Positions 1 to 11,875 of a stretch of 64,000 nt of DNA are shown here, piece after piece. The notes beneath the pieces are model-generated. The model did no database searches and was not told where the DNA came from. It saw nothing but the letters and a program-made list of their open reading frames with translations. The position numbers and the translations under genes are program-made. Within the stretch, counting starts at the first letter, position 1. Each line of letters starts with the position of its first letter. Origin of the DNA: Heloderma charlesbogerti (lineage: Eukaryota; Chordata; Lepidosauria; Squamata; Helodermatidae); contig JANEZZ010000404.1 in the NCBI GenBank assembly GCA_026122225.1, positions 1,860,001-1,924,000 on the forward strand. Direction: 5' to 3'.

Positions 1-455
1 TAGGGCTAAGAAAGACTCCTGCCTTAAACCTTGGAAAACCAATGGTAATGGTGGCTGAAACAAGACATTGTAGCTCATTGTCACTCCGCTTGTGTCAGCT
101 GTGTGCCGGACGGATTTCCCCAATTACCCACACAGTTTGCCATGTCATCTGAAGCAATTCAGAATGGCTTGTTTGGGTTGGGCAGCAACCCTCAAATATG
201 TCATGGGCTGTTCTTGAGTTACTTGAAGTTACTGCCTTATTGCCCACCCCAAACAAGCCACGAGTCCTGAGTTTGGACGACACTCCAAGCCGTGCCAGTG
301 TGGGTAATTAGGGAAATCTGGCCAGTATGAACTGTGGCTACAACAATCCCCAGTGGCTTGTTTTAGCCGCTGTGATCATGCAAAGCGGGCCATGGTCAGT
401 CAGTGTAGAGTAGATAATACTGAGCTAGATGGAGCAGTGGAATAAGCCGCTTCCT
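1..455 (+). repeat. tRNA-Ala-type SINE split by a foldback MITE
   Basis: Bases 1-50 and about 390-455 match consecutive parts of the SINE seen intact at 28668-28857 (the 'GGCTAAGAAAG' block, then 'ACTGAGCTAGATGGA'). Between them lies about 335 bp with long-range inverted repeats: about 106-131 pairs with about 299-325 (shared core AATTACCCACAC), and about 163-185 pairs with about 239-262 (GGCTTGTTTGGG). I infer a foldback DNA element inserted in the SINE. The exact target duplication is unclear (short CCATGG-like ends only). The SINE head lies outside the window or is lost. Confidence 0.5.
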
Positions 456-2483
456 AGGGGATCATGGGGCTGCTCTGGGAAGCAGTTCTGGGCGTAATGG
501 GTAGCAAAGAAGAACAGGCAGAGTCATTTGGGAGCAGGAAGCGCTTGAGCTCTTGAGGCTCATGCATCTTCTAACTAAGCCAAAGGAGTGGAGAGAGCAC
601 TCTCCCAGATGAGTTGCTTGGGGGCAGGCCGATGTCCAGGCTTACAACCTTGGCTCACCTGCCAGGTTCTCTGGGTGCAGGGGAAGACCATGTGCAAAGA
701 CAGGACAGGGGTGCCTTGACTATCTAGCTTTAATGAGGCCTGTGCTGAAAGAGATAAGCACTGCCTCTCCCCTGCTGCTGTTCTGATCAAATTCTGCCCC
801 CCCACACCTTTTCAGTAAAAACAAACAAAAACCTGGCAGGCTCGTCACAGGTCTCCAATGCTAGTTTGGCCCTTAGAAGCAAGTTTCATTGGATTAAGTG
901 GAGCTTAATTCTGGGTAAGCAGGTATGGGAGCTGATTTATTTTCCTCCATTATTGCATTGCAGTGAACACCTAAGAATAAAAATGATAGTGAGAAACCCT
1001 AAGGGGAAGTCAATAATCTTGTCTTCAATTTGGATGCTTTAGTGAATTTTGTAGTTCTTGGAATTTAAAATTTGCCCTGGCCCAGTGGCTCCAATCAATT
1101 AATCCACTTCAACACTAGGCTGGAGAAAACAGGTTCATTTGTTCATTTTTCCAGAGAGCTGGAAGTTGTATAAGACATTGTTGCCTACAGTGTACACATG
1201 GAGATCTTTTGTCCTACTGTTGGCTCTAGTCAAAAAGGTGTTGCAGGTTTTTGAAACATGACAAAGCCCAGCAAAAAAACCACCCCTGTTTTCCAAAGAT
1301 AAAAATGGGATTGCTGAATTGGTTTAAAACTTGGAGCCTTCATAATTTGAACATAGTGTCATGTTGGAAACATTTTTATTTCTTGATACAGAGCCAGGGC
1401 CAGAGGCCAGTAGACTAACTTATTCTGCCTTTAGAGTGATAGATATTCCTGGGAAGTCATAGGGGACTCAACAGAGCTTGAGTGAAATGTGCATTCCCTG
1501 GCACTACAGCAGGAATAATTGTCTGGTTAGAATCTCATTTTGGTGGTTCCAACAGCAATAATTAGTGTGTACTTTTGAACATCTGAACCCCCAAGGAGGG
1601 TGAAACCTTGCTAATAGGAAAGGAGGAGGAGCATCAGATCAGATTTGCATGATTAATGAATCATAAATCCATGTTTAATCAAAGGTGAAGCAACAAACTA
1701 ATTTGACATAATTTTTCAGCCCCATAAAAGGGCTGTAGAGTCTAAGGAAGCGTGTGATCTCACCTGAACTGTTTTCTTGTCTCCTGTCTGGACTAAAGTC
1801 TCCAAGCCCACCAACGCATCAGACTCTTGGTTTATATGCTGCTTTCATGAAAGGTTACCTGGAGAGAGTGTCTCCCATTCGTTGCAAAATTTATTTCCTG
1901 ATGAATCCAATTTACATTAATGTGGGCTCATTAAAAGATAATTATTGTGCCGCGGAGAGGACCGCAGCATCCATCAATGGAATGTCTCTAATTGTTTTAG
2001 TCGTATGATAAAGAGATAATCTTGCACTGAGCTTTTTCATTAATGCCACTCATATAAATGTCAAAACTGAATTAAAAAAAAAAACTTAACAGCCTGCCAA
2101 AACATAATTGTCTCATTATTCTTGTAGCTATTGTTATCAAAATCTGGACACCTGGTACCTGGATCCCTTTGCGTAGTCTTGCACACCACTGACATTTTGC
2201 ATTTGATGGATTTCTTAAAGTATTTATAAAAAATGCACATGTGATTGAAAATGTTTAGCTTTTCAAATCAAGATCAGAATGGAACATGTGTAGCGCAATC
2301 CTGTGCACACTTACTTGAGAATAACCCCCATTGAACCAAATGGCTTGGATCCAAAGAGCTGTGAGCAGAAGGAGAAAAGGTGTTAGTCCTCTTCCCATGA
2401 ACCCTTGTGCAAAAGTGATAGCCAAAAGCTTCTTGCTGTGCACACAGCATATCAGAATGCACTGCAGGAGGAATTTAGGAAGT
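456..2483. other. single-copy DNA, no gene seen
   Basis: I see no convincing exon, RNA gene or repeat. Open frames are short (84 codons or fewer) and resemble no family I know. The stretch holds the AT-rich candidate non-coding block listed separately. Confidence 0.5.
1640..2075. promoter_or_regulatory. candidate conserved non-coding element
   Basis: Repeat-free AT-rich block with many homeodomain/POU-like cores: TTTGCAT, GATTAATGAATCAT, TTTAATCAAAGG, AATTATTG, CATTAATG. An unusual CCGCGG near 1951 lies in otherwise AT-rich DNA. This texture is typical of vertebrate developmental enhancers. That is inference only, because conservation cannot be measured from one sequence. Confidence 0.25.
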
Positions 2484-2640
2484 TGCCTTGTACTGAGTTA
2501 GAGTGTTGGTCCATCTAGTTCAGTATTTGCTGCACTTGACTGGCAGCATCTCTCCAAGGTTTCAGATATGGGTTCTTTCCCAGCCCTAACTGGAGATGCT
2601 GCCAAAAACTGAACCTAGGAGGGACTTCGTGCATCCAAAG
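2484..2640 (-). repeat. tRNA-Ala-type SINE, reverse orientation
   Basis: Read on the minus strand it carries the body of the 28668-28857 SINE in order: a B-box-like GGTTCAG, then CCTTGGAGAGATGCTGCCAGT, ACTGAACTAGATGGACCAAC and the terminal CAGTACAAGGCAACTTCC. The tRNA head is truncated. It is non-coding. Confidence 0.6.
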
Positions 2641-2659
2641 AAGCCACAGCCTTTTCCCA

Positions 2660-2940
2660 ATATCATCATCACCATCATCACCATTGATTTATTTGTATGT
2701 CACTTTTCTATGGTAAAACCATACTCAAAACGGTTTGCAGCAACACCCAAAATATTTACAGCATAAAAACAGTAATATTTCCAAATAATGTCTAACAGTT
2801 ACCAAATAACAAATTCTAAATAGGCATACATTTTGAAACATCTCACATTAATAAATATACGCTAGGATTTAACAAATAATAATTCGTACTAAAGTCAAAC
2901 AGAGGAGAGAGAAATGCCCAAACAGCAGCAAATATAACAG
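2660..2940 (-). repeat. LINE (L2/CR1-type) 3' UTR fragment
   Basis: An (ATC)n run at about 2661-2690 is followed by 'ATTGATTTATTTGTATGTCACTTT' read in two pieces, then 'AAAACGGTTTGCAGCA' and an A-rich stretch ('ACAGCATAAAAACAG'). This is the pattern of inverted L2/CR1-like 3' UTRs elsewhere in the window (4160, 18236, 29130). No coding part is left. Confidence 0.5.
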
Positions 2941-3999
2941 CAGGGACAGGAATTTTTATAGCAGGAATTGATCAGGGTCCTGCCTTCCCAGGCCAGGTGG
3001 AATGAGCCAGAGATGCAGGAAGGAACTACGTCTTGCAGGACTCACAGCCAGATTGTTTCTAGTTGAAAGGGAGATGGTGAAAGGGAGAAATACAGGCTAT
3101 AGCATATAAATTCTAGGGGGGGGGCATAAAAAGGCCTTCCATTTGTACAAATTATTTCTGGAGAACTTGGTCAGCAAGAGTAGTGGTGGGGAGTTACTTT
3201 TCTCATGTGGTGTCCTTTTGCTAAATCATAACTTTCTTTTCTGTGAGTGGAAAAAGCTTTCCACTCCAGGCAGGAAGGCACCCACCCACCTGTGGATCCA
3301 ACCCACTGGGATTTTCTTCTGCATAAATATACACATAATTGCAGAGTTGGTGGTCTGTAATGAAGAGATATGATTAGTGTCCAGAGTTTCATTCTGACTT
3401 CTGGCAGGGTCAGGCTGAAAATAATTTAGACTAGTGAACATGGGAGCAAGAAATCTCACTGGATTCAAAGATACGATATATTTCTGAGAGAGCAATCTGG
3501 AGAAGGCTTTTATCCCCTGGATAAATTCGGGTATTTTATTGCATGGCTTTTCTAGTAGAGGGTGGCTTGGCTCGGTTTCACAAGACCTCTAGAACTCTCC
3601 TGCCAGTTGATGCTCTCTGTATCTAGTACGTTTTTAGTCCAGATTATGTGTATAGCTACACATTAGCAATTGATGTGTAAGTTGCTCCTGCCCTTTTGGG
3701 GCAGACAGCCCAGATGGGGTGACCTTTGGGGGCCCTCCAGCTTTCATTCACTTAATAACATCTAGGGTGGTCAGTCAATCAATTTTAATTAATCATCTAT
3801 CTTTTCTACCAATTAAATATATTTAGATTCACTTGCATATTACCAGAATGTGAATATAGGCACTTTTTTTGAGAGGCTATTGGAAGTGCAATATAATTTA
3901 GTTTAATGAGCTGCAAGTCATTTAAAGAAAAGTTCATATTTTAATAGTTTCATCTTAATTCCTTAGTAGGGCAACCTACGAGACCACAAAGAGAAGCAA
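2941..3999. other. single-copy DNA, no gene seen
   Basis: No exon, RNA gene or recognisable repeat. A short poly-G run lies near 3116-3123. Confidence 0.45.
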
Positions 4000-4150
4000 T
4001 GTGGGGTAGTGGATAAGACTAATGGAGTTGGGCTGCGGAGATCTGGATTCAAATCTCTGCTTAGCCATCAAACACACTGGGTGACCTTGGGTCAGTCTCT
4101 TAGCCTAACCTACCTCAGATGGCTGTTATGAAGATAAAGTAAGATAATCT
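4000..4150 (+). repeat. tRNA-headed SINE (diverged)
   Basis: Same order as the SINEs at 41199 and 41850. The A-box-like TGGGGTAGTGG is followed by B-box-like GGATTCAAATC, then CACTGGGTGACCTTGGGTCAGT and CCTACCTCAGATGGCTGTTATGAAGATAAA. The terminal (TAAA)n tail is missing or decayed. Confidence 0.7.
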
Positions 4151-4159
4151 TTGTGTATG

Positions 4160-4310
4160 CTGCCATGATTTTTATTTATAGCACACCATTCATCAAGTTA
4201 TCAGGTCAGCTTACAATACAATATTAAAAACACAATAGAATAGCTAATACATAAAATAAGCTGCAAATAGCAAAACTATAAAAGCAGCATAAAAATAGTA
4301 AAAGCTTCTT
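4160..4310 (-). repeat. LINE 3' UTR fragment
   Basis: 'TTTTTATTTATAGCACACC', 'AGGTCAGCTTACAATACAAT' and 'TATAAAAGCAGCATAAAAAT' reproduce the inverted L2/CR1-like 3' UTR pattern. It adjoins the preceding SINE. Confidence 0.45.
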
Positions 4311-7030
4311 GGGCTGGGATAAATGATAAAGTTTTTTCTTCACTCTAAGCCCCATTGATTAAAATTGGACCCAAAGTGATCAACTATGAGCTAAAGCATG
4401 TAGCGCTCATAACATCCAGCAATCCTACCAGGAATGAAAAAGAGAGCCTTTAGGTTATATCAGTAATGGTGCTGAACCAAACAGCCAGTTCCTGTCTTAA
4501 AACTAGGGCTAGTAATGTATGATCAATTTCTGGTTTGTTAGCTGATCTTTTACTGTTTCACATTGCATAATGAGTGAGTGAGTGAGTGAGTAAATGAATG
4601 AATGAATGGTTTTTTAAAACGCTATTTTGCATTCAAAGTCTCCTGCAAACACTATGGAACGAATCCTTTCCAGGGCTATCCAAGGCAGAGAATGTGGAGG
4701 GGAAGTTCATGCTGCCTGCACTTGTACTTGTAGGACAAAAGAGTAACAACTTCTTCATGGCTGATTCTGACAAGTGCCTTATTACATGGATGAGTAAATA
4801 AAGAGAACAAATGTGTCGACTTGAGTTTACACATATTCTGTTCAATGCTGTCAGGGTCAGCCCGAGACATTTTGCTCCTTGAAGCAGAGCAGCACACGAT
4901 GCTCCTTCCCCAAGACAAAGGTGCATAGTACCCCTGAACATGCCCAGAACTGGCATTAAGTCAGGGGTGGGCAGAAGGTAGATCTGGATCTGCTGGTAAA
5001 ATCTTTGGCTGATTTGTAGTAGCAAGGATTTCTGCTCCCAATTGTTCAACAATAGCAACAACAAGGTGACCCCCCCCCCCCGCCCAACCCTTGTAGTGCT
5101 GAATCAGTTCTGGTACTCAACCCACCATGCTCAGCAGCTTCTCAGAGGCAGCCTGTTTTTAAATTCTAAGTCTTTTGCTCCTGTCTCCAGTTAGTGGATC
5201 TTGGGGTTCTACTAAAACACGTAGTAGATCCTGCAAGCCCGAAGACTGCCCTTCCCTATTTTAAGGGCATGTTTTATTTCGGAATAGTAGATAGAGCAAA
5301 CATAGATCACATCACTATGCCACCCGTCTGCTCTTCCCATCAGGCTGAAAGTATGGCCCCCAAACCCAAAGAACGGAGGCAGGATCAGTGATACATATTC
5401 GCTATAAGGTACAGCGTACCCTATGGGTTTATGCACAGTTGGGACCCCCTCCCCCGCCTCCACACAAACATTTTATTGCTGCAGTTATCCATGAGGAATT
5501 AATTGTGCAGCCTGACTCTATCCATGTTGGGCACTCCAGTCTCAGGAGAAACAGCCAAGGGGGAGAGTGGAGGCTGTTGTTGCTGCTTCTGCCCCCCACC
5601 CCCATCACCTGCCACCTCAGACGGCCACTTGACTTTGCCTTACAGTAGGGCTCGCCTGAGAGGTTGAGCCTAGGAGAACTGGTTCTGTTGAAGTCTTTGA
5701 AATCAAATGGAATGCAAAATGGAGGTCTGAATGATTATTGGGGGAGTCAAAGTAAAGATAGGAGGTCAATTCCCCTGCCCCCATTTCAACATAATCCAAA
5801 AGCCTAAGCAGAGATTCTGAGTTGCTCTAGTTTGTATGAGTCCTGAATCAGGGAGTGGTAGTTATTCTGGATTTCTACTAACCTAAGAGGGCAGGAGCGG
5901 GGCAAGGTCATTGCTGCAGAAGCAGGGAACTTGCCCCAGAATTCCCTGCAATATTGTTCTGCTTTGGAGGGGCTGTCCGTGCTGAAAAGACAGTGAGCCC
6001 TCTGGCTCCCTGGTGTGGCATGACAAGTGCTTTTGAGCTGTGCCATCCCAGTGGATGCCTGCTTTGCCTGTAGGGTTGAGCAGTGGCTGCTTGGAGCACA
6101 AGGGTGCAATCTAGTGTCCAGTATGTTAATGGCTGTTTTGGAGCGACCGGTCTCCTTATTAAAATATTAGAGGGTGTGTCTCATGGCCCTTTTCCTTGCA
6201 CTCTTGAACAGTATGTGCAGAGCATCCTGACAGGCAGCATCCCCCAAACACTGGGAAGGCTTGGACAATAGGGGAAAAATGAGTAGCAGAAATACCCTTT
6301 TGCTCTTCTGCAATTTAGTGGCACTCCCTCCCCACCACACCACCCACAGTTTTTGCATCTGGATCACTGAGCATGCTTGTATTTACGCATTCAGAGGAAA
6401 CTTAAGGTGTTATAAGCAATCGATAAAGAGGTTTTCATTTGCAGACTGCACATTTTGAAATATCATCATCCCATCCCATTGATTTTTGAAGTAAAACTTA
6501 ACCAGAGATCCTCACAGGATTTGTGGAGATTGATTGTTCACAAAGTTACACTCTAGAAAGAAAGCTGATGTTAAAAGTCAAAACAGTTGTGGAGATATGG
6601 GTCTGAATTCAAAAGCTCTCATCTTTTTAAATAAGTGAATGTATGTCATATTCAGACTTCGCAGTTCCTTTTTGAAAGTTATCTAGGTGATGTGTGGTCA
6701 CCTTATGACTGCAGTAAAAACAACAACAACCCCTAAACCAATTCCATTTGGAAGGAGAACAGAGTCCTCTGTCTGGCATTCATACTTCCAATGAGCCTCC
6801 TATCGCCTCCCCCAGGACTATGTCTGCCCGTTCCCCTGGTCAGGAACAAGCATGGTTCACAGAGGCTGACAAGGTAGAGGCACTGGGCAGCATTGGACTG
6901 CCGTTGCAGCCAGCAGCCAGCAACAGAAATGGAGGGCATAAAAACCCAGTGGGTTTTTGGGAATATTGGGAATTCAGAAGAGATGTGTATGAAAGGACTG
7001 TGAATCAGGGAATGCACATCAGTTCAGAAT
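4311..7030. other. single-copy DNA, no gene seen
   Basis: A 143-codon minus-strand frame at 4633-5064 shows no domain and no coding-like pattern. At about 4963-5000 there is a one-ended match (CAGGGGTGGGCAGAAGG) to the MITE at 32774-32907. Nothing else is recognisable. Confidence 0.45.
4571..4609. repeat. (GAGT)n/(GAAT)n microsatellite
   Basis: Tandem TGAG units switch to TGAA units. Confidence 0.9.
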
Positions 7031-7385
7031 AACCTGGCGTGGATTGCTTTAGTGGGTCTTCTCGGTGGCCTTCTCCCAGGCTCTGGAACTCTGCCGAGGG
7101 AAGCTAGGTTGGCCCTCTTGCCATTGTCCTTCTTCCGACATGCAAAGACGTTTTTATTCTGGCAGGCCTTTGGCAAGGAAGCTGGTCTTTTGCTGAAGGG
7201 GGTTTTAATTGGTTGCTGCTATTTATTTCTTGTTGCAATTCTAATTGTGTGTTTAATTTATTTGTTTTTATATTATGTTTTAATTAAATTTTTGTTTTTA
7301 ATTTGGATTTTATTGTTATCGACCTTGAGTGCCATTTTTTGGTCGAAAGGTGGGCTAATAAATAAACAGACAAATAAATGTAGTG
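7031..7385 (+). repeat. L2-type LINE 3' end
   Basis: A decayed ORF tail (frame including '...FFRHAKTFLFWQAFG...', resembling the C-terminal 'LKTLLFRQAFG' of L2/CR1-type pol) runs into a T-rich 3' UTR. The UTR ends with 'GACCTTGAGTGCC', 'GGTCGAAAGGTGGGC' and (TAAA)n. This tail resembles the tails of the SINEs at 30430, 41199 and 41850. The copy is 5'-truncated and inactive. Confidence 0.7.
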
Positions 7386-7718
7386 GCCAGCGTGCTAACA
7401 GCTAAGTTACGTTCCGGGTTGCTGACCCATGAGGATTATGGGGAGGAGAGTAATGGCTGCACCTGGGCACTGAAGGAGTCCTGCTTGAGTATGAGAGATG
7501 CTTAGAAGTTTGGGGGCTTTCAAGAGTAGCCTGCAAGTTCAAAAGGGCTTCCCAAGTGGGGGCAGCTGGCAACAAGAAGCTCCCTTTCGCTCCTCCTGGC
7601 CTCCCTAGTGGTCAAAGCAGTGTTGCTTGCTTCAATGGATTTCTCTGGCCCCTCATCATCTCTCCCAGCAACCAGTGATGTGGTCCAAGAGAAAGGGAGC
7701 TGCTGCTCCTTTGGCTCT
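7386..7718. other. no feature seen
   Basis: Non-repetitive, with no long open frame. Confidence 0.4.
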
Positions 7719-8030
7719 TAGGGATGGATGAAACTTTCAATTCTGGTTTGTCTCCATTTCTCATTTTTCCAGTCTTTAAGTTTGATTCGTCTCAAGCTTC
7801 AATATTTGTTAGTTTGCATGTAAATGCACAAGCATTTTTGTGCACATTTCTCCCAATACATGCATTTTTGTATGCATTTTTGCCTAATATACATATTTTT
7901 TGCAAGTGATTTTCCCAGTATAATGAAGGAATGTTATTTTTCATGAAGTACACATTTTTTGATCAGAGAACTCCATTGCAAAATTCAGAGAAGTATGAAG
8001 GATAGCTGAGTTTCAGTTCTCATAGTGGTT
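7719..8030 (+). mobile_element. hAT-like MITE fragment with internal degenerate repeats
   Basis: It begins TAGGGATGGATGAAAC, a hAT-type end like those elsewhere in the window. Inside, units resembling CATGCATTTTTG recur about every 25-30 bases (7816-7915). The same interior style occurs at 11481-11875 and 52376-52806. I find no matching right end or target duplication (left flank TTGGCTCT), so it is probably truncated. Confidence 0.45.
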
Positions 8031-8339
8031 TAAAAGTGCGAAGTCAGGTAAGTTTGTGTTAAAATGTCAGCTGAACAACCTTCTCTCCCTTCCCTGCTCT
8101 TGCAGACTATCAGATGAAGCAGTGGCATCTCCTTTTGTGGGCCAGATTAGGTCTCCCACCCCTACAAGGCTAACTGGCATCAACTGCCTCGTGGGAAAGA
8201 GGTATGAAAGAGGCAGGAGCAGGCAAAGGGAATGCCAGGGTCTGCTCCACTGGGACTGCCCCCCCCCCGAGAAATGTGAGGGAAAACCAGGACATTCTAC
8301 CAGCCCTGCTGAAAGTACTTTATTTTTTCCGTTTCCCTC

Positions 8340-8485
8340 CCCATCTCCTTTTCCTTGTGTGTCATAATCCTTTAGATTCCAAGCCTGTGGGCAGGGACTG
8401 TCTGTTTTACTGATTGATTGGAAGCTGGTCTGGGAGCCTTTTTTGGCTGAGTAGCGGGTTAAAATAATTAATTAATTAATTAATA
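8340..8485 (+). repeat. old repeat tail plus (ATTA)n
   Basis: 'GATTCCAAGCCTGTGGGCAG' followed by GGACTGTCT is a phrase common near the 3' ends of ancient SINE/LINE copies in amniotes. An (ATTA)n run follows at about 8465-8483. The family is not assigned. Confidence 0.3.
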
Positions 8486-9102
8486 TTGAAAGGGAAAGCA
8501 AAATATAAAACCTGTAATGAAGGAAAGAAACTTCATGCATGAATCCTATCCCAGGCTAGCACCGCCATATAGGAGTGTGTTCTGGGGAGTCTGAGGTGTG
8601 TCCCTGCCTGCTGATGGGAAGAAAGCAGAATTTGGAAGGCGAGGGCCTTTCCCCTAGGTGGCTGCATAGGACAGCACCTTGTTGAGTGCAACAGCTTTGC
8701 CCCAGCAACTGATGGGAAAGAGTTTCCCTTTGCCAGCCTTGTGCTTTCACAAATACAGTTTCCCCTTCCTCTTGCTGCCCCCGTATTTATTTTCACAGTT
8801 CTTCCTTCCCATTGATTTTTGTCCTGCAGACTTCACACTCCGTAGAATCTCTCTAGGTCCTATTCTATTGATTCTGTTCGTGGATATGAAAAGATGGAAA
8901 GAGATGCACAGAGCCTTGGTGGTAATTATTCACAATGGCTTATAGAGCTAGTAAACCTCAAACAAACAACCTGTGGAGCTGCTGAAGAATCGAGGGGCCA
9001 CCTCGGTGTCATCACCTTTAGCGGCGATAATGTCCGCATTCTCTCATGGGCTCTCTTTGCCTGTCCGTTCCCCATTTGCACTTGTTATGACCTGAGTGCC
9101 AC

Positions 9103-9140
<38 letters not shown>

Positions 9141-9714
9141 AAATCCAAGCACTGGAGCAAGTCAATTTAGTCCAGTGGTTAATCCATCTTCTCTCTGCGG
9201 TGAATGAGAAGACGTGTGAGAAGAGCCGGCTGGCTCCAGCAGCCTTTTTGCCGATTCGTCACACTTTGCTTGGGGCTGTGTGCGAAGTTTGGCAGACCTT
9301 GAATTAGCAAACAGCAGCACTTGAGGGTTGTTTTTCTTTAAAAAAAATAAAGGATGCAACCTTCTGCTGTTCCTCATCATTAATTTGTGACTGGGGACAA
9401 AATGACTGGAAGCATTTCAGTGGCAGCCTCTGATTCAAGAGACCCCTCCTCGTTATGCATTAAAACTACAATAAAGCTGGTTGCAAAAAGTTGTGTGAAG
9501 CAAAGTGGACTACAAGCACTTAAATCCCGCCCCCACTACCCAGGAATTGGAGAAGAAAACCTCGTCCTCCAGGGTCTTTAACAGGACCCTTATCTTCCCA
9601 CAGTTACCACCACTTCCTGTTTCCCCCTGTACAGGGAGACAGGATGTGGTCTGAGGAAGGTCAGGTCGTCAGCAAGAGTTCAGCTTCATCTTTTCACTTT
9701 AAGAACAAGAGAGG
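8486..9714. other. single-copy DNA with one microsatellite
   Basis: A (CCAG)n tract lies at 9103-9140. A 137-codon frame (8894-9307) owes its run of QPAS residues to that microsatellite and is not convincing coding sequence. Confidence 0.45.
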
Positions 9715-9722
9715 ATCTAGAG

Positions 9723-9858
9723 CAGGGACAGGCAATTTGGTGCCCTTCAGATATTCCGGACTACAGCTCCCATAATTCCCTACCATTGGTCCTGTTGGCA
9801 AGGGCTTATGGAAGCTGTAATCCAAAACATCTCAAGGGTACCAGATTGCCTGTCCCTG
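9723..9858. mobile_element. hAT MITE, 136 bp, with 8-bp target duplication
   Basis: Palindromic element from CAGGGACAGGCAATTTGG to CCAGATTGCCTGTCCCTG. It has the 'CTACAGCTCCCATAATTCCC' block and its inverted partner. Flanks ATCTAGAG (9715-9722) and ATGTAGAG (9859-9866) match at 7 of 8 positions, which supports hAT-type insertion. It has no coding capacity. Confidence 0.85.
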
Positions 9859-9866
9859 ATGTAGAG

Positions 9867-10325
9867 GGAGCAAAAGGGAGAGTTGGTCATCTCTTCCTTC
9901 CTCTTTCTGTAATCTCTTCCCTCTAACAGATAGTTGGTTCCAGGTCCCAACTGTGATCTTACATTCCAATCATGGATGGGCTTGGTGCACATGAACATCA
10001 GCCAGAACAGTGTTAGAAGGAATCACACACAGAGCTCATGTCCCTTATACAAGTCCTCAGTATGACGAGACCTCCTGTGGCGTTCCAGTTGGAAAGCCCC
10101 AAATTTGCAAGGTCATTTGCACATTGGAGTCTTCCTAAGGAAGAGGCAACCATATGTTTCTTGTTTTAATTGCCCTTCTTCATACTCCCCTCTCTTTCTT
10201 TCCCTCTCTCTGAAAAAAGAAGATGATAGTAAAGAAGTTTTATTACACATTAAATTAGTTTCAGTAAGTGCGATCATTAACTAGATCATAAAAAGCAGTA
10301 TCTGAATGTTGCAAAAGAGTACTTT
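9867..10325. other. no feature seen
   Basis: Non-repetitive DNA without a gene. Confidence 0.4.
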
Positions 10326-10506
10326 AAAAAACAACAACCCTCCACATAATTACTAAAGGCCACCAACTCTGCCTGTGTGTTTCCAGGGGTCATAACATCA
10401 GGATGTTTGCAAAGCACTTTGCAAACATCCTGATGTTATGACCTCTGGAAACACATAGGCAGAGTTGGTGGCCTTTAGTAATTATGTGGGGGGTTGTTGT
10501 TTTTTG
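10326..10506. repeat. near-perfect 181-bp foldback
   Basis: Two arms of about 90 bp meet at about 10416 (GTTTGCAAAG/CA/CTTTGCAAAC) with only about three mismatches and almost no loop. Outer ends are AAAAAACAACAACC and GGTTGTTGTTTTTT. Probably a young MITE of unassigned superfamily, or a local inverted duplication. No target duplication is evident. Confidence 0.85.
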
Positions 10507-11480
10507 GATTGTAAGCTTCCCTCGAGATCTTCCCAGAATCCCACTTGATGTGACCCTATGTAGGGTGTGGCCACACTAGTATTCCACAAGGTGGAAATTG
10601 CCTCATTTCCAGAATTAATTTCCTTCTGCTTCTATCCTGCCACACTTGGAATTATTCAGTTAGGTTGAAGCTCCTTTGGGGTATGGTTCCTGGCTTTCCT
10701 AAAGAGAACCAGCCAGGGTGGGGGTGGGGGGACAATGACAGTCATTTACCTCCTGCTGAGCTGGGCTGCCTCCCTGTTCCCTGCAAACCCCACATGGGGA
10801 TCCAAGGAGCTACTTTTGGTACAAAACCAATGGGATTTTAAAAACTCTTTCTTTGTACAGCAGCTCCCCCCACTCCCACCCTGCGTGCCCTATCGCTGCC
10901 ATTTAATAAACCGAAGTGCAAGTCCCCCTTGGGACATGGAACTCTTTGTATGATTTTTTGGATCCTTTGCCCTGATGCGGCAGAGTACTTGGCATCAAGT
11001 CCTGCCTGCCCTTTTCTGTTGATCTGGAGGCTGAGCTGTCACCCTCTCTTGTCTTCTCTGTACTGCTGCTTATCCACCATGGAAATAATTGTCCAGGGTA
11101 GGGTGGAAGTTAGTAAGATGCGTGAGGCACAAAATTCAGAGTCATTCTGGGGAGTGGCAGTGAAGCCATTCAAAGTGAGATTATCTTCAACAAAACAACC
11201 CAAATAAACATCATTTTCTCCCAAAATGGGACTGTGGTGGTAATGAAGTTTTACGATCTGTTAGCTTAATGTTCAGGCTTATTACAACCAGCTGCTTTCC
11301 AGACTGCTGCTACATTCTACACTCTGTTCACATTAGCAAGAACAATCCGTTTTAGCAAAATGGATACCAAGGCAAGTGTGGGGATGCCCTTGTTCGTTGA
11401 CATTACAGCTTCCACATGAAATCTGCTTAACTGCTGCTATAGATTCATTTGTCCTTCAAACAAACAGTGTGAGCGATATT
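10507..11480. other. single-copy DNA, no gene seen
   Basis: Only short, unsupported open frames. Confidence 0.4.
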
Positions 11481-11875
11481 GAATCAGAAAAACTTTGAGC
11501 TCATCATAATGGTTTTCCAAATTCCACCTCAAAGCTCATTCCAACTTGTGACCATATCATATTGTGAGTTGGGAGGGGGTTCTTTTCACATGAAAATTCA
11601 TGTGTATTTCTGTGCCCATCTCCTCAAATGTATACATCAATTGTGCACATTTTTTAAATGTATGCCTTTTCTCTCATTGATTAAAGTGTGTTTGTGCACA
11701 TATTTCAAGCATACACATTTTTCATGCATGCTTTTCAGAGGCATCTTTTTTTGGTTCTCCGAATTGCATCACAAGATCAGAAATGTAAGGCTTTGACCGC
11801 AGATTACGCTCAAATCCACAGAGTCAATCCTGGCCAAAAACGAAATGAAACACATTTCTTATACATCTCTTCTGA
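11481..11875 (+). mobile_element. MITE with internal degenerate tandem units (copy 1)
   Basis: It aligns along its length to the reverse complement of 52376-52806. It begins TTGAATCAGAAAAACTTTGAG and passes CCAAATTCCACCTCAAAG. It then has repeated 'GTGCACATTTTTnAA' units and ends ACACATTTCTTATACATCTC. It is more diverged than its partner, and its TAGGGAT end is decayed. Confidence 0.6.

Noticed and set aside
4633..5064. 143-codon minus-strand frame
   Set aside because: No recognisable domain, and it looks like chance openness in unique DNA.
8894..9307. 137-codon frame with a QPAS repeat
   Set aside because: The repeat is a translated (CCAG)n microsatellite. No domain or splice context.
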